A stretch of DNA of 64,000 nucleotides from Nannochloropsis oceanica (GCA_004519485.1 CP038133.1:372001-436000); one strand, 5' to 3'. Positions 1 to 11,399 are shown, numbered from the stretch's first letter. Program-made: numbers and translations. The notes: generated from the sequence alone by a model not told the origin.

Positions 1-727
1 GCTATTGCTTGTGGTGGTGGTCGTCGTCGTCGTTGTCGCCGTTGCCGGAGTTGTAAATGGTGGAGGGGATGGTGTTTTGGCAGCTTCCTCTGCGAGTTTT
101 GCAGCTGCAGCCTTGGCCTTGGTTGCACATTCTCGAAAACTTCGGTTGCCGGGATCAAGTTCCATTCCTTTTTCAAAAGCGTCCACGGCCGACTCATGTT
201 CCCTGCGCGCGTTGTGTGCTTGTCCCTTCCGGTAGTACGCCTTGCTGTATTTTGGATCGATCTCGATGGCCTTGCAGGCGTCTGCGAGTGCTGAGTCAGT
301 GAGATTTAGACCAAGGCGAACAGCAGCTCGGTTTGCAAACAAGACGGCATCGGGCTTAATGGCAATGGCCTTGTCATAGAGAAGTTCTGCCTCGGGCAGG
401 TTGCCCGCGGCAAAAATACCCCTGTTCAGTAGTTCAGTTGGTAGGAAAACGCAAAGAGGAATGTGCGTGTGATGTGAGTCCGAGTGCATGAGGCTGACTT
501 TCACTCCTCCCACTTTTGCCATTGCGTCCTATACATGGGTCTGAGCGACACATGGGTAGCACCCGCAAATTCAGCCTCCTCCCTCTCTCTCCTTCCTCCC
601 CACCCTATCTCTACCTTGCTCGATTCTTGATTTCCTCGACAAGCGCGAGCTTGCTCTCTTCTGTGTCTGGGTGCGCGTCCAGCACATCTGAGTGTCGTCC
701 ACCGAGGATGGCACTGTTCTCGAACAT
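1..727 (-). CDS. TPR-domain co-chaperone-like protein, 3' part missing
   Basis: The gene runs off the left edge of the window. Two exons can be joined: 727..615 and 421..1, with a 193-nt GT-AG intron (donor GTAGAG; acceptor CAG). The join keeps frame and gives MFENSAILGG at the start and then a run of tetratricopeptide helices. Visible signatures are FANRAAVRLG and AIEIDPKYSKAYYRKGQAH, followed by FEKGMELDPGN; these are typical of Hsp90/Hsp70-binding TPR domains such as those of PP5, SGT1 and SGT. After the TPRs comes an Ala/Lys-rich helix and then a Pro/Thr stretch coded by a GTC/GTG-type trinucleotide repeat at positions 10-45. That order (TPR, then a variable linker) would suit SGT1 or PP5, but the domain that would decide lies outside the window. 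The TPR call is firm; the family is not. Confidence 0.75.
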
Positions 728-1104
728 GGTGGTGGCAGGACGCTGTGGCGGAGCCCAAGTTGCCAGCCAGTTACGGCGACGATCTGGTGTGATGTGGGTG
801 GGCGATGACGATAAGCGTTTGCTGACAGGGGGAAAGGATGAATGCGCACATATGAGAAACGGCAGCCGCTCAAGAACAAATAGCGAGAGGACCACCTACA
901 TAGTCGTTTTGAAGAGTATTTCTCTGTCAAGTGGTGTGTAAAGTATATAATTTGTGCGTGGAACAAACACGAGTTTCTGGAATAAGCTGCCAATCCGCTT
1001 GCGGTGGCGAAAGGTGAGAGAAACGAGTCAGGGCACGAGCAGCAGCCCTTCGTGTTGGTGTGTACACTTGTTTATTTTCATTTCTTGAAAGCAACGATAA
1101 ATCG
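728..1104. other. intergenic gap, probable promoter of the TPR gene
   Basis: 377 nt lie between the stop of the syntaxin gene and the start of the TPR gene, both read leftwards. A TATA-like stretch (minus-strand TATATACTT) sits near 942-950, about 220 nt upstream of the TPR start codon. No coding signal was seen. Confidence 0.35.
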
Positions 1105-2918
1105 CTATGGAATGGCCTGGTCGAGGATGAGGAGGGCGATACAAAGGACAAAGACGAATGTGAGCATGGTCTGACTCGCCTTGCTGTTGCGGTCGAGCGT
1201 CGAAAGGAGCTCGTGGTTTGCCTGGCCCACATTGTTGTGTGCTCCGCGCGCCGCCTCATGTATCTCCTCGACCTGATCCTGCTGCTCAAGAAGCTTGCCC
1301 GTGAAGAGGCCTAATAGCTGCGAGAGTTCCAGCATCTTGCCTTCCATCATTCTGTGTGCGGGAAGAATAAACATGATCATGTAGGTGGGAGGTTAAAATC
1401 GGCATTTTGTAAAGGTCAAATATCGATGAAAAAAAGAATCAATCATTAAAACAATCAATCGATCAATCTTTGTGAATACGCCAGAAGGCTTTTGCCTCGG
1501 AGTCAGAAAGCTGAATGTGAGGAGTGTACGTTTCTCTTATGATAATCGGGATGCACCCATACATAAACCTATGATTTCCTAACCAGCATATGCCACTCTT
1601 TTCTACACGCACCGGACGTCTTCTAGCTCGTTGTTGAGCCGCACTGTTAGCACTCGATTCTCCTGCGTGAGCAAAACCTGCCGCTGCTGCTGCTCCTGGC
1701 GGTTTCTCCCTTCTTCTCGTGCTGCCACTCGCCGCGTAAAGGCTTCATCTTCTTCCACCTCCAGCTGTTGGGTGGAGGGAGAGGAGGAGGGCAGGTAAGT
1801 GGTAGCTTCAATACAATCAGTCAAGTATCATCCTGTCGAAAGGGTCATAATCACCGCATGGAGCTGCTGATGAGGAATGATTTAGATGTCGGTCGCGAAT
1901 GAATGAACTTATCACATTTATCCATAAATGACAGTCATACTTCAGGAACGACGAACCTTGCTTTGTGTCAAGACTGGCTGTGCTTTCCGTTGACGGCTTA
2001 AATTGCCACTGCCGCTGGCAGAGGGACTGTGGGGTGGCGTCATGTGCATTCTGTGCGTGTATGGGTCACGAGTTCAAAAAGGAAGAAAAAAAAAGAGTCA
2101 AATGAGCCTGTCTTACAGTCAACCCACCACTCACCTTCTTCTTGCACAAGGTGTGGTTCTTGACGAGGAAGAGCCCCCAAAACCACCACTAAACGGCACG
2201 ATAGCTTTCAGCTTGCGGCGTTGGGATTGCAGACTTTGCAGCGTGTGCCCCAGGTCTTGTAGTCGCTGTGGGTGGGTTGTGGAAAGGAAGCAGAGTGATT
2301 GAACGGAAACTAGAAGAATTTCATGCCATTCTATAGCCTGCTCATGCAATCATATCATCCACGTACCTCGGCAAGATAAGATACAACCCCTCCGTAATGT
2401 GCCAACCGGGAACCATCGCCGCCAACCGTGGCCGCGTTGCCGCCCCCCGCTTCTGGGGAGCTTGCCTCTGGGTGGTATGATATAATTTGAATTTGATAAA
2501 ATGATACGTACGTTTTTCTACAACCTCTCTCAATTCCACCCTCACCTGCAAGTGCACAGCGAATGATCTCGATTTGAGAGCCGCACTTGATGATGAAGGA
2601 AGCCATGACCTGGTCCACCTGATCCCGCTCTTGCTCCGTCATGACTGAGGCCCTTGAGGGCACATAACGGTAGGGGTCCACGTAGTGACCTCGGCTCCGA
2701 ATCAACATTTCCTCTTTGGCACGAATGCTTTCCAACACTTCCCGTGCCTGCTGCGTGAAGGGGTCGGTAATGAAGCCTCGTGGTGGGCAAGCCGACACAG
2801 AGAAGGAGGCGGCAGCATGCATTGAGGACGAGGAAGACGAGGACAAAAAAGGCGGCGCCGTCGCAGGAGTTCGCTTGGCTGCCGACACAGCTCTGCGCCA
2901 TGTACTCGTCACGTCCAT
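1105..2918 (-). CDS. STX18: syntaxin-18/Ufe1-type Qa-SNARE (six exons)
   Basis: Exons by eye: 2918..2546, 2467..2367, 2265..2135, 2026..1957, 1764..1613 and 1351..1105, all with GT-AG borders and matching phases, giving 357 aa. The N-terminus matches the syntaxin-18 family (REVLESIRAKEEMLIRSRGHY, then MTEQERDQVDQ). The C-terminal part is a SNARE helix running from MEGKMLELSQLLGLF through QQDQVEEIHEAARGA, then a single tail anchor (FVFVLCIALLILD) and only a few lumenal residues. Family knowledge: this SNARE works at the ER in retrograde Golgi-to-ER fusion with Sec20 and Use1. The fourth exon is only 70 nt and is needed to keep phase between its neighbours. The ATG at 2918 was chosen because it starts the conserved MDVTSTWRR-like N-terminus; an in-frame ATG 48 nt upstream is possible. 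Confidence 0.85.
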
Positions 2919-3146
2919 TGGCTGTGTGTGTGAGCGGGACGGGTGAACCTGCCACCAGTGATTCACGTTGTGTGTCTGTTGCCGGGCGGGCCGTTGCCGC
3001 CTCCGAGCCTCAACTCAAATTCTTGAGCGATGATGTTGCACCAGTGTGGGAGGTTGTCCATCACCACTCAACCTTATTCGTGCCCTTAAGGCGCCCACCC
3101 GTATACACAGGAGGGTAAAAAGGTAAATAGAACCGCCAAGCCAAGT
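2919..3146. promoter_or_regulatory. short divergent gap, likely shared promoter
   Basis: 228 nt separate the start codons of the syntaxin gene (-) and the aldo/keto-reductase-like gene (+). Any promoter elements for both must fit here or in 5' exons. No clear TATA box was seen. Confidence 0.3.
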
Positions 3147-4691
3147 ATGTGGGCTGGTCGTGGTCTTCAAGGCACCTTGAGACGGAAGTTGCTCTCGCCC
3201 TCGTCCTCGCCCCCAGTCCTCTTCCTCCTCCCCCTCCTGCGATGCAGCCACACCATTCCGGGTCGGGCCACACGGAGGGGCTGTCATGGTTTTTATGACC
3301 GTTTGCAAAAAGATCAGGAGGAGGAGGATCAGATGAAAGGCCAATCAAAAGGTGGGGGTGAGTCCAACCCCTCCAGTCGAATGCTCACTGCAGTCCTTCC
3401 CAAAGCGGGCTGGGAAGTGGGGGCCTTGTCGTTCGGACTTCCTAGAAGACCCCATGGCTTGGGAGATGCCCTCGAGACAACACTTATGGCTGCTGTGGTT
3501 ATAGCAAAGCAGAATCTCATCCAAGTGTATGACGCGAGCAGTCATTCGAGCGAAGAGATTGGCTTGACATCCTGTCGTGCCCTCCACACACTGATTCAGA
3601 CCCGCAGGTACGCAATACGGGCGCAAAAGGCAGATTTCTAAGTCTGCATGAGTCTCTTTGACTTTTCAAGTGACCTATTCTGCCTTTTCTCGCCATCAAT
3701 CCTCGATACCTCTTCTAAACATCTCTTTTATATGGATCCATCTATTTTCGTGCTTATGAATTCACTCAGGCTCATACACCGCGAAGAATTGGTGACCTGT
3801 GCGACCATTAACTATGGTCATGACCTTGAGCCGGAGTCCATTACAAGAGGATTAGACAGAGCGCGCTTTGTGACAGGGTTGGAAACTATAGATCTGGCCA
3901 CGGTTACTGTAGATCTAGAGGACCACCGCACACCACGGGGCCAACCGTTACTAGAAAGCTTGCGGCGCATGATGGAATGCTTGGACAGATTGGCGGAGCA
4001 ACCTTCATCTTCTCCCTCCTCCCCCTCCTCTTCTTCTTCTTTCTCCTCCTCCTCGCTTCCTCCTCTTCAACATTATGCGATTGAGCTTCGCCTACCGTTC
4101 TACATGCAGCATAAAAACCACCAAGAATTGACCGAAGAGGAGGCTCCTGGATATAAAAATGCTGGCATGGCCTTGACAACAGCCCAGCAAGAAGAGCTAC
4201 TACTACCGAGAATCGTGGAGGAGGCGGCTCTGGTAGGAAGAAGCAAATTGGCTATGGTCACGTACCCCATACAACTGACAGGAAAGCATTTGGTGACTTT
4301 ACCTCTCATGCAACCTGAAAGCAAGGCAGGGCGACAAGGTCAAATGCGTCCAGTGTCCCGCCTGGCCCGTGGCGCGCTGGTGGGATGTACTGATGCTGGC
4401 GAATCGCTTTCTTTGTCGTCCGAGTTACTCCCGCCTGACACAGTGACTCGGCTCAACGCCGCGCTGAATGGAATGTCCCCGGCCCTCCGCAGTAGCCCAC
4501 TTCTCGAGGCAAAAGTAATACGAAGCGTGCTAGCTGCCGAGATAGATATTGTGCAGCTCGATGTCGACGACATGCTTGGTCTTTTGCCCAGATTTACTGA
4601 AACTGGAGGATTGTTAGTGCGGCGCAAGGATCGCCTACAATTTCAGCAATGTAGGCGAGTTTTCGATGAGTTTTATCTCCCTGCTTTATAA
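3147..4691 (+). CDS. divergent aldo/keto-reductase-like protein
   Basis: Two exons, 3147..3607 and 3770..4691, join in phase (AG|G) across a 162-nt GT-AG intron to give 460 aa. Not recognised with confidence. The order of short motifs recalls an aldo/keto reductase barrel: VYDASSHSSEEIG followed by an R-E-L-V-T strand and then LETIDLATVTVDLEDH. The catalytic Tyr and Lys expected in that family are not evident, so it may be a pseudoenzyme. A Ser-rich low-complexity loop (about residues 283-305) is coded by a TCC/TCT repeat near 4008-4060. The first 60 residues are Arg-rich and hydrophobic and could be an organelle presequence; the ATG at 3334 is an alternative start. The last codons fall inside a tandem duplication that continues past the stop. 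Confidence 0.55.
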
Positions 4692-4826
4692 ATATGGGAA
4701 GGAATATAACCTATTAACACTTTGAAACATAATAATTACTCGAGTTTTCGATGAGTTTTGTCTCCCTGCTTTATAAATATGGGAAGGAATATAAAGCTAT
4801 TAACACTTTGAAGCATAATAATTACT
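4656..4826. repeat. 85-bp tandem duplication over the 3' end of the aldo/keto-reductase-like gene
   Basis: Copy 1 is 4656..4740 and copy 2 is 4741..4826. They differ by only about four changes, one a 1-nt indel. Copy 1 holds the last eight sense codons, the stop and the start of the 3' UTR; copy 2 repeats all of this downstream. The high identity suggests a recent event. Confidence 0.9.
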
Positions 4827-5229
4827 CGTGCGTACGCGCGCTCGCTTTAAGTAGCAAGGACTGACCCGGCAAGGAGAGATGGATGGATGCATCCTTTATC
4901 AATAGTAAAACTGTATTAAAAGAAGAGAGAGAGAGAGTTTGTGTGTGAACTAAAAAAATTACTACTTTGGAAAGTGCATCCTGTTTCGTTTTTTTTCTTC
5001 CAGAAGCTTTTTCTGCAATAGCTCTGGTGCACTCGAATCTGCGGCTCTTGATCATCTCCCCTCTCTATTCCTTCGCTTCCCATCCGTTCTCGCAGACTGA
5101 GCAGCTGCGAGCACGTGCGAAGCATGCAGTTTAGTTCTATTTACACTTACGGATATTACAAGCACGCTGACAAAAATTGGAGACCTTGGTTGAGTGAGCC
5201 TACGTGCGTTCCTCTTTCCTCGGGCTCCT
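4827..5229. other. convergent intergenic stretch
   Basis: No gene seen. It holds a short GA dinucleotide tract near 4922-4939 and the presumed 3' ends of the two flanking convergent genes. Confidence 0.4.
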
Positions 5230-6633
5230 TCACGCCCCCATGTGCCGCAGGGCTCCTTGGACATAGCTATCCAAAAGGCGGTCCTTCCCCACCGGTCCAG
5301 CAGCAGCACACTTTTCCAAAGCCCCCCGCACAGCCATCGTGCGCGCAAATGACTCCTTCGTTAAGTGGAGAAGCGCGCGAGCCGCCTCCCGGCGAAAATG
5401 CGGATTCCCATCCTCCTCTGACTCTGCGTCCAACGTTCTCACAAGTGTCAGGAGCACGCCATCGAACCAGGCACATACCTCGCCCACGCTTGGGCCGGGC
5501 TCGTTCGCGGCCGCATCATCTGTCACGTCGTTATCCGGGTCACTGCTGGCGCACCTTCGCAGGGATGGCAAGCTGAATATACTCTCCACACTTACAGGGA
5601 AGCAGATCGCCGCCAAGTTTGCCAAACAGACCAAGGCGCTGAGGCGCGCGTTTGGCACATTCACGTGCTGTCCTAGTGCAGCCAAAAGCTCAGCATTGCT
5701 TGGATCCCCCAGTAATCGCTGCGGGGCGAGCTGCGAAAGTGGGACTAGAACCACGGCAAAGTCCGTCAAGACTGCGTCCTTGCCTTCCGCCAAACACCTT
5801 CGTAAATCGTCCATCAAAGTGCATTGCTGCGCTAATTGACGCGACGGCGCCTCCGCCTGGCTTTTCTCGTGGAGCAGGCATGCAGTTATATACAAAGGCT
5901 TGGGCTGGAAGGCCCGAATGGCTATGGGTGCTGCCTCAGCGTTGCATTCCCGTGCCAGCAGCGTCGAGCGCACCGCGTCCACCACCTTCGCGCAGACGAT
6001 ACAGCAACCCGCGCGGCGTTGAAATTCCACTACTGTCCGACCGTCCTCGGGCACAAAATATGCCCGACAGACAAACCGCACCATGTTCACGCCCGTGCGA
6101 TACTCACAGGCAAATTTGAACTTTGCAGGCACAAAATTGAAAACCACGCCCTTCTCTTGAAGCGCTGCCTCAATGTCGGTGTGCAAATCTTCGGCCGACT
6201 TGTTAGTGTAGTAGTGGCACCTCTCCAGGGGAAAGAGCGCCATCTCAAATGGCATCTTAGGTGCGGCCAACGACTCGACTTTCTCGGTCATGGATGTCGC
6301 CGCCGACGATGATATTGAAGACGCGGGCCTTAGCGTCGGGGCCGCATAATTTTGCTGCGTCTTGGGGTGCGTGGGGACGACTAAGTGAGACAAAGATGAC
6401 CCACAATTACCACCACCAGAGCTACCGCTGGGTCCCGCCCCTACGCGATACAAGTAGGCACCCTGATGACGGTCATAGTGAGTGGGCAGGCTGGGCACCG
6501 AGGCGGGGCCGCGCAATATCTCTACGGAGCGCATGGTGGGGGCCAATTCCTCCAGGTCAAATTCGGCTTCCGGGTGCTCATGCTGCTGCGTCTCGTTCTC
6601 AGGGCCCGGCGTGCACGGCGTGTGGTCACTCAT
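5230..6633 (-). CDS. KA1-like domain protein without a kinase domain, helical C-terminus
   Basis: One exon, 467 aa, starting at the ATG at 6633 (MSDHTPC); the frame is open further upstream but with no ATG. Residues about 138-225 follow the pattern of a kinase-associated-1 (KA1) domain: an amphipathic helix (DLHTDIEAALQEKGVVFNF), strands around KFKFACEYR and VRFVCRAYFV, then VVEFQRRAGCCIVCAKVVDA. KA1 domains bind acidic phospholipids or autoinhibit AMPK/MARK kinases. No kinase motifs occur here. Residues about 310-440 are helical and look ARM/HEAT-like (LSALVCLANLAAICFP; FRREAARALLHLTKE). The fold call is from pattern only; function unknown. Confidence 0.6.
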   Translation of the reverse strand: MSDHTPCTPGPENETQQHEHPEAEFDLEELAPTMRSVEILRGPASVPSLPTHYDRHQGAYLYRVGAGPSGSSGGGNCGSSLSHLVVPTHPKTQQNYAAPTLRPASSISSSAATSMTEKVESLAAPKMPFEMALFPLERCHYYTNKSAEDLHTDIEAALQEKGVVFNFVPAKFKFACEYRTGVNMVRFVCRAYFVPEDGRTVVEFQRRAGCCIVCAKVVDAVRSTLLARECNAEAAPIAIRAFQPKPLYITACLLHEKSQAEAPSRQLAQQCTLMDDLRRCLAEGKDAVLTDFAVVLVPLSQLAPQRLLGDPSNAELLAALGQHVNVPNARLSALVCLANLAAICFPVSVESIFSLPSLRRCASSDPDNDVTDDAAANEPGPSVGEVCAWFDGVLLTLVRTLDAESEEDGNPHFRREAARALLHLTKESFARTMAVRGALEKCAAAGPVGKDRLLDSYVQGALRHMGA

Positions 6634-7387
6634 GTTTGTTGTGTTGTCCAGCGTGTAGCAGGCGGAAACAGAAGGGAGGGTCCTCTTTTTGCTGGGGTGA
6701 CCACAAGTGACCACAAGTGGGCAGTTGAGTCTGTAGCGGGTTATGAGGAAGTGGAGGGAAGGCAGAAGTCAATGGACCAAAGGACAGAAATGTCGGCTGT
6801 AAGGACGGAAAGGACCATCTTCCTGGCTCTAACAATACCTTATGGGAAGGCTCCAGTTGCAAATTGGTAATTATGTTGTAGCAGCAACAACACCAAGCAA
6901 TGCAACTGACGAACGAGAACGTTCCGTAGGCATTTTCCTGGAGCTGGTTGTTGGAGCACGACAAGCACCCTCTCGCTCACTTTGGGAGACTGCTCAACAT
7001 CAGCCAAGACCAAGCGATTCAGGATCGCTCTCTTGCGTCGTGCCTTTGCACTCCTTGTCTGTCGGTTTCTGACCCGACGCATCTGGACTTGTTTTGCGCC
7101 TGAAGCATGCCTTCACTAATGTGCCAGTGCTCCTTTGGCTCTTTCCGACCTCACACGCATGTGAAACGCGAGCCATCCATGTCGTGCGGATGCAGCCTCC
7201 GCGTGTGGCCACGCACACACACCCTCCCGCCCCATTTTGTTCCTTTCTGCACGTACATTCCCCGCCAACGCAATCGCACGTTGCTTGCCTGCCACCAACC
7301 CACGTCCTCCTCACACCTCGCACTCATTCTTCCTCGCATGCCCCTTCCAATTTGTCCCCCACACAGGTCTTCCTCTTCCTTCTCAGC
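6634..7387. promoter_or_regulatory. divergent gap between the KA1-like gene and the phosphate carrier
   Basis: 754 nt between two divergent start codons. A pyrimidine run ending in CACACAG at about 7363-7370 could be the 3' end of an intron in the carrier's 5' UTR. An imperfect direct repeat (GTGACCACAA twice, 6698-6717) lies near the KA1-like gene. No further gene was supported. Confidence 0.35.
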
Positions 7388-8636
7388 ATGGTTGCGTCCT
7401 GCTTTACGACCGGGTTCTCCCCCCTCATGGCTCCTAAGGCCGTACTTCTGGCCTCCAGCTCCAAGCTCGCGGTGCCTCGCAGCACTGCAGAGAAGAAAGT
7501 CATGGCTGCCTCAGTGACAAAGGGGGCGTGGGATGCGCGTTACCAGCACGCCGTGCCCCACACGACGGACTACTACCTGAAGTGCTGCTTAGGCGGCGTG
7601 CTTTCCTGCGGCCTGACCCACTTGGCCGTGACACCTTTGGACGTGGCTAAATGCAACATGCAAGTGGCCCCCGAGAAGTTTAAGGGCCTGCTCCCCTCCA
7701 TAAAGCTCATCATGGCAGAGGAGGGCGCCGCCGGCATCTGGAAGGGATGGTTGCCCACGGCTATCGGCTACTCTCTGCAGGGCTGCTTTAAGTTCGGCCT
7801 TTACGAGTTCTTCAAAGACTTTTACTCCAATATCGCGGGTGAGGAGGCCTCCTACACCTACCGCGGGGTCATTTATCTTGCCGGGTCCGCCTCTGCCGAG
7901 GTCTTTGCTGACGCCGCCCTCTGCCCCCTGGAGATGGTCAAGGTAAAGGTCCAGACATCTCCCAAGGGTACCTTCCCCACCGAGTTCTTCGCCGCGCTGT
8001 CCGCAATGGGCGCCGACAAAGTCAATACGAAGTTCCCCTTCGGCTCCCTGGTGCCCCTCTGGTCCCGACAGATCCCCTACACCATGGCCAAATTCTTCTT
8101 CTTTGAAAAGGTCGTGGAGGCCTTCTACACGCACGTCTTCACCGCGCCCAAGGAGAGCTATGGGAAGAGCACCCAGCTGGGTATTACCTTTGCTTCCGGC
8201 TACCTTGCCGGTGTGATTTGCGCCATCGTCTCCCACCCTGCCGACACCATTGTCTCCAAGATGAGCAAGGGCAACAAAACCGCGGGCCAGATCTTGGCCG
8301 AGCTCGGACCCATGGGAGTATGGGGCGGCCTGGGTACCCGTATCATCATGATCGGTACCCTTACAGGCCTACAATGGTGGATCTACGACTCCTTCAAGAC
8401 TGCCTTCGGTCTCGGGGTACGTGTACCTTTCCCCATCCCTTTTCCTGTCCCACCGTGCTCTTTCCCGTTGTCGCACTTGTTTACTTCTTTGCTCTTCTTT
8501 CGATTATCACGTCTCTCTATCGCTCCCTATTTCCCAATCCCGTCTCCTCCATCGAGCGATTCACTAACCACCTACTTTTGCTCTTTCTTCCTTTTCTTCC
8601 CTCCCTCAGACCTCCGGGCCGGCCGTCAAGAAGTAG
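7388..8636 (+). CDS. PIC: mitochondrial phosphate carrier (SLC25A3 family)
   Basis: Exon 1 is 7388..8416 and exon 2 is only 27 nt (8610..8636), joined in phase 0 to give 351 aa ending TSGPAVKK. The protein imports phosphate across the inner mitochondrial membrane for ATP synthesis. Three carrier repeats are visible, each with the family signature: PLDVAK, PLEMVK and PADTIVSK. The flanks match phosphate carriers rather than other SLC25 members (LPTAIGYSLQGCFKFGLYE; VPLWSRQIPYTMAKFFFFE). The first 50 or so residues are an extra leader. The start was set at ATG 7388, the first in the frame after the last upstream acceptor-like site. Codon use is strongly biased to C-ending codons, as in highly expressed genes. 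Confidence 0.95.
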
Positions 8637-9720
8637 GATAGGCGACTTGACGGATGGCGGGCAGAAATTTGACGACTTATCGAATCATATCGATGATCGC
8701 TACCGCTGCTGCATATTTGGCTTTTATAGCAACTGCAACAGCAGTAGGAAGAGGAAAGAGGAATACCTAAGTCAGGGAGATGATGAAAATTTTCCCGATT
8801 TTGTAGGATGTCTTGTGTGTGGAAGGAATGGGAGGAAGAAGGAAGGGAGGAAAGAGGAAGTCAATTATTGGACTGGGTGAGCCTATTGACAGCGATTGTT
8901 TTCTTGATGCCCACAGGAACGCGGGTGGAAGGTTGGAGAGAATGGCGGGAACCTATCGTAGTAATGTTGGGCTTCGTCGTTTTCACCATCAGTTCAACGC
9001 TTATACATTTTTTACTTTCTTATTTATGCCTTGTGTCATTTTTGGCTGGATCCATGTTGTACGTGTTTGTATATCCTCTATTGAATGAACGATGGGAAGC
9101 TACGGTAGAATCAAGGCAAGCGATGGGAATGATTATTTGGAGTGCTTGTGTGTGCTTGTGATGTGTGTCAGCTAAGCGGCGGATGAGCCGATCAGAGAAA
9201 AGGAAGGAGAAAGAACTTACCACTAAGACATGTCTTACATCGTCATCTTCAGTACTCGATCCGCTTGATTTTCTCGTCTTCCCAACACACTCTTCTGCCA
9301 CACACGCCAACACAAGACCGGACCAAAAGCAACCCCAACTCAAGACAGCCCGTACACAAACACCACGAGATGCAAGAAAAAAAGGGGAGGGAGGAATAGT
9401 AGGACTTATCGTCCTTGAAGAACTCTCGTTTTTCGATTTTTCCGAAGGAGCTTTAAGCTTCTTGTTTTCTTCTATTTCCGTGCGTGAGTCACTACCGCAA
9501 CGAGGTCCACTTCAGTCTGCGGGTCTTACAATGACAAACACTGGTGCTATCTACTGCAATACCACTAGAGCCTCCGACCTTCACCACCCTGTCCCATGTA
9601 AGAAAAAGGAAACCGCCCGCCCCGCGCCAATGATGTCGAAGGCCCTGCAGGCACCAGCCACCTTCCGTGACTGCAGCCTGTTCTCCCTCCCGTGCCCCTC
9701 TCCTCCATCTTCCAGCCACC
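8637..9720. other. convergent intergenic stretch, 1.1 kb
   Basis: This holds the presumed 3' UTRs of the phosphate carrier and RPS16. A 117-codon hydrophobic frame at 8808-9161 was judged not to be a gene. Nothing else was recognised. Confidence 0.4.
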
Positions 9721-10671
9721 CTAACGATATGACTTCTGGTAACGAGCTCGTGCAGATGGGCCGCCAAACTTCTTCGGCTCACAGTGTCGGGGGTCAGCCA
9801 CCAGCAAGGTGCGGTCGTAGGCAAGCAGGGTCTCCTTCAACTCGTTCTTCTTGGCCTCGTCTACGTATTTCTGATAGAAAGCCACGATGCCCTTCGAGAT
9901 GGCTTGTCGGATAGCGTAGATCTGCGCCGTGTGCCCGCCACCCTTCACGCGCACACGAATGTCTACCTTGGCGAACGTCGCTTCGTTCAGGAGCAGCACG
10001 GGCTCCAAGATCTTGTAGCGCAGCAGCTCGGGTTCCACGTTCTCGATGGGCGCCCCATTAACGTTGATTAGTCCACGTCCGTCCTTTACGAAGGCCACGG
10101 CTGTCGCCGTTTTCTGTCAGAATGGGAAAGGGCAGGGAGAAGGGGGTTTGGGGTACGGATGCATCAGCAGAACAGGAACGAAACGGAGAAAATTATTTAT
10201 TCATTACTTCGCCACCGCCATGACACAGAGAGAAGCCCCGTGCCCGCAATCCAGACATTATCATCTACTGCGACTCTTTTGAGCCCGACTAGACGCGCGA
10301 GGCGAGGCAACTCCAATTAGGACAGAAAGACGCTAATAGTTGACAATAAAATCCGCCGTCTTGTACGCCATTCCTCCAACCGTCCATGGCCATGACATGC
10401 CCTCCGCGACACGAGGCAATCAGTCCCTTAACGTAAGAGATGAGTAGTGCTTAGCCATGACACAATCGCCAGCAAGACTTGCACAAGCAGCTTGGAAGTG
10501 GCCGCGCCGCATCTGGCCCCACACGCCGCGCTCTCGTCTTTCCCTCTTCTTTCCAGGCCGTGTCCTCCCTATCACCCATACACTCCCCGGGCATTTATGG
10601 TTTGGGTACAATTTGACTAACACACGTACCTTGCGGCCAAAGACCTGTACCGAGCGCAACTCGTCTGCCAT
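9721..10671 (-). CDS. RPS16: 40S ribosomal protein S16 (uS9)
   Basis: Exon 1 is 10671..10630 (14 codons, [14 protein letters not shown]) and exon 2 is 10113..9721, joined in phase 0 across a 516-nt intron with GTACGT donor and CAG acceptor; 144 aa, the usual family length. The joined protein reads [19 protein letters not shown] as in S16 proteins. It carries the universal uS9 signature ([19 protein letters not shown]) and the conserved end [13 protein letters not shown], whose C-terminal Arg reaches the P-site tRNA. An intron right after the first few codons is common in ribosomal protein genes. It diverges from the EF-1-beta gene, another translation gene. Confidence 0.97.
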
Positions 10672-11399
10672 GACTGTAAAAAGGGATGGAGGGTGGGTGG
10701 AAGAAAGAGAAGTGGTTATGACGAGCGATAATGCAAATGTATACATCCTGTTCAATTCCACCAAAAGGCTCTCGCAGCATACTCGTATAAATTCTGTGAT
10801 GCCCGTGCAGAATTATGATTTGAGGGCATCCGCTATATGAGGAAGGAAACAGGAAGGCACGGCATGACGAATGCCTGCCCTCCACTCCCTTCTTCGTCGG
10901 GCGGCTGCCCACCGTCCATCTTGCCATCTTGCATGAAACGCCATCGGCCTTTCAAAAACCCTACACACTAATCCAAGAGCTTGAAACACACTCTAGAAGA
11001 GCGGCACAAAGCCTTGCCATTTCTATTCCCTGCCATGCTCACCTCTTCCTCCTCCATCCACCTCTTACGCGCCTCCACACAAAATCCACTCGCGGAAACA
11101 ACCGGGCGGCGTGCCGAGGGTTAAAGGCTGTGTACGACTGTTATTTATGCCTTATTCTTTACCACGCCTTACGCGATGCAACACTGTATCGCACAAAACA
11201 ACACGCAAAGCCCTACATGCCCCAACTGTATGTTGCCATGGATGGCGGGTGTAGAGCTACGCTCGCGCCAAGGACAGCCGTCATTTCAGGGCGGGTACAT
11301 TCATCGCACGCTTGTTCCGTGGTCGCCTCTGATCCTCACGCGCTGCCCCCCCCCCCCCTTAAGTACCACGCACAGTTCCTTCCCCTGCATACACACACA
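10672..11399. promoter_or_regulatory. divergent promoter region of RPS16 and EF-1-beta
   Basis: 728 nt between two highly expressed translation genes on opposite strands. A run of about 13 C residues (11347-11359) sits about 40 nt before the EF-1-beta ATG, just before TTAAG. No TATA box was seen near either start. Confidence 0.4.

Noticed and set aside
6634-6714. N-terminal extension of the KA1-like protein
   Set aside because: It would need a GTG start at 6714; the first ATG is at 6633.
8808-9161. 117-codon hydrophobic membrane protein
   Set aside because: It lies in the 3' region of the phosphate carrier gene, with composition expected by chance and no motif.
10457-10840. Plus-strand open frame inside the RPS16 intron
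   Set aside because: It overlaps RPS16 exon 1 on the other strand and has no recognisable motif.
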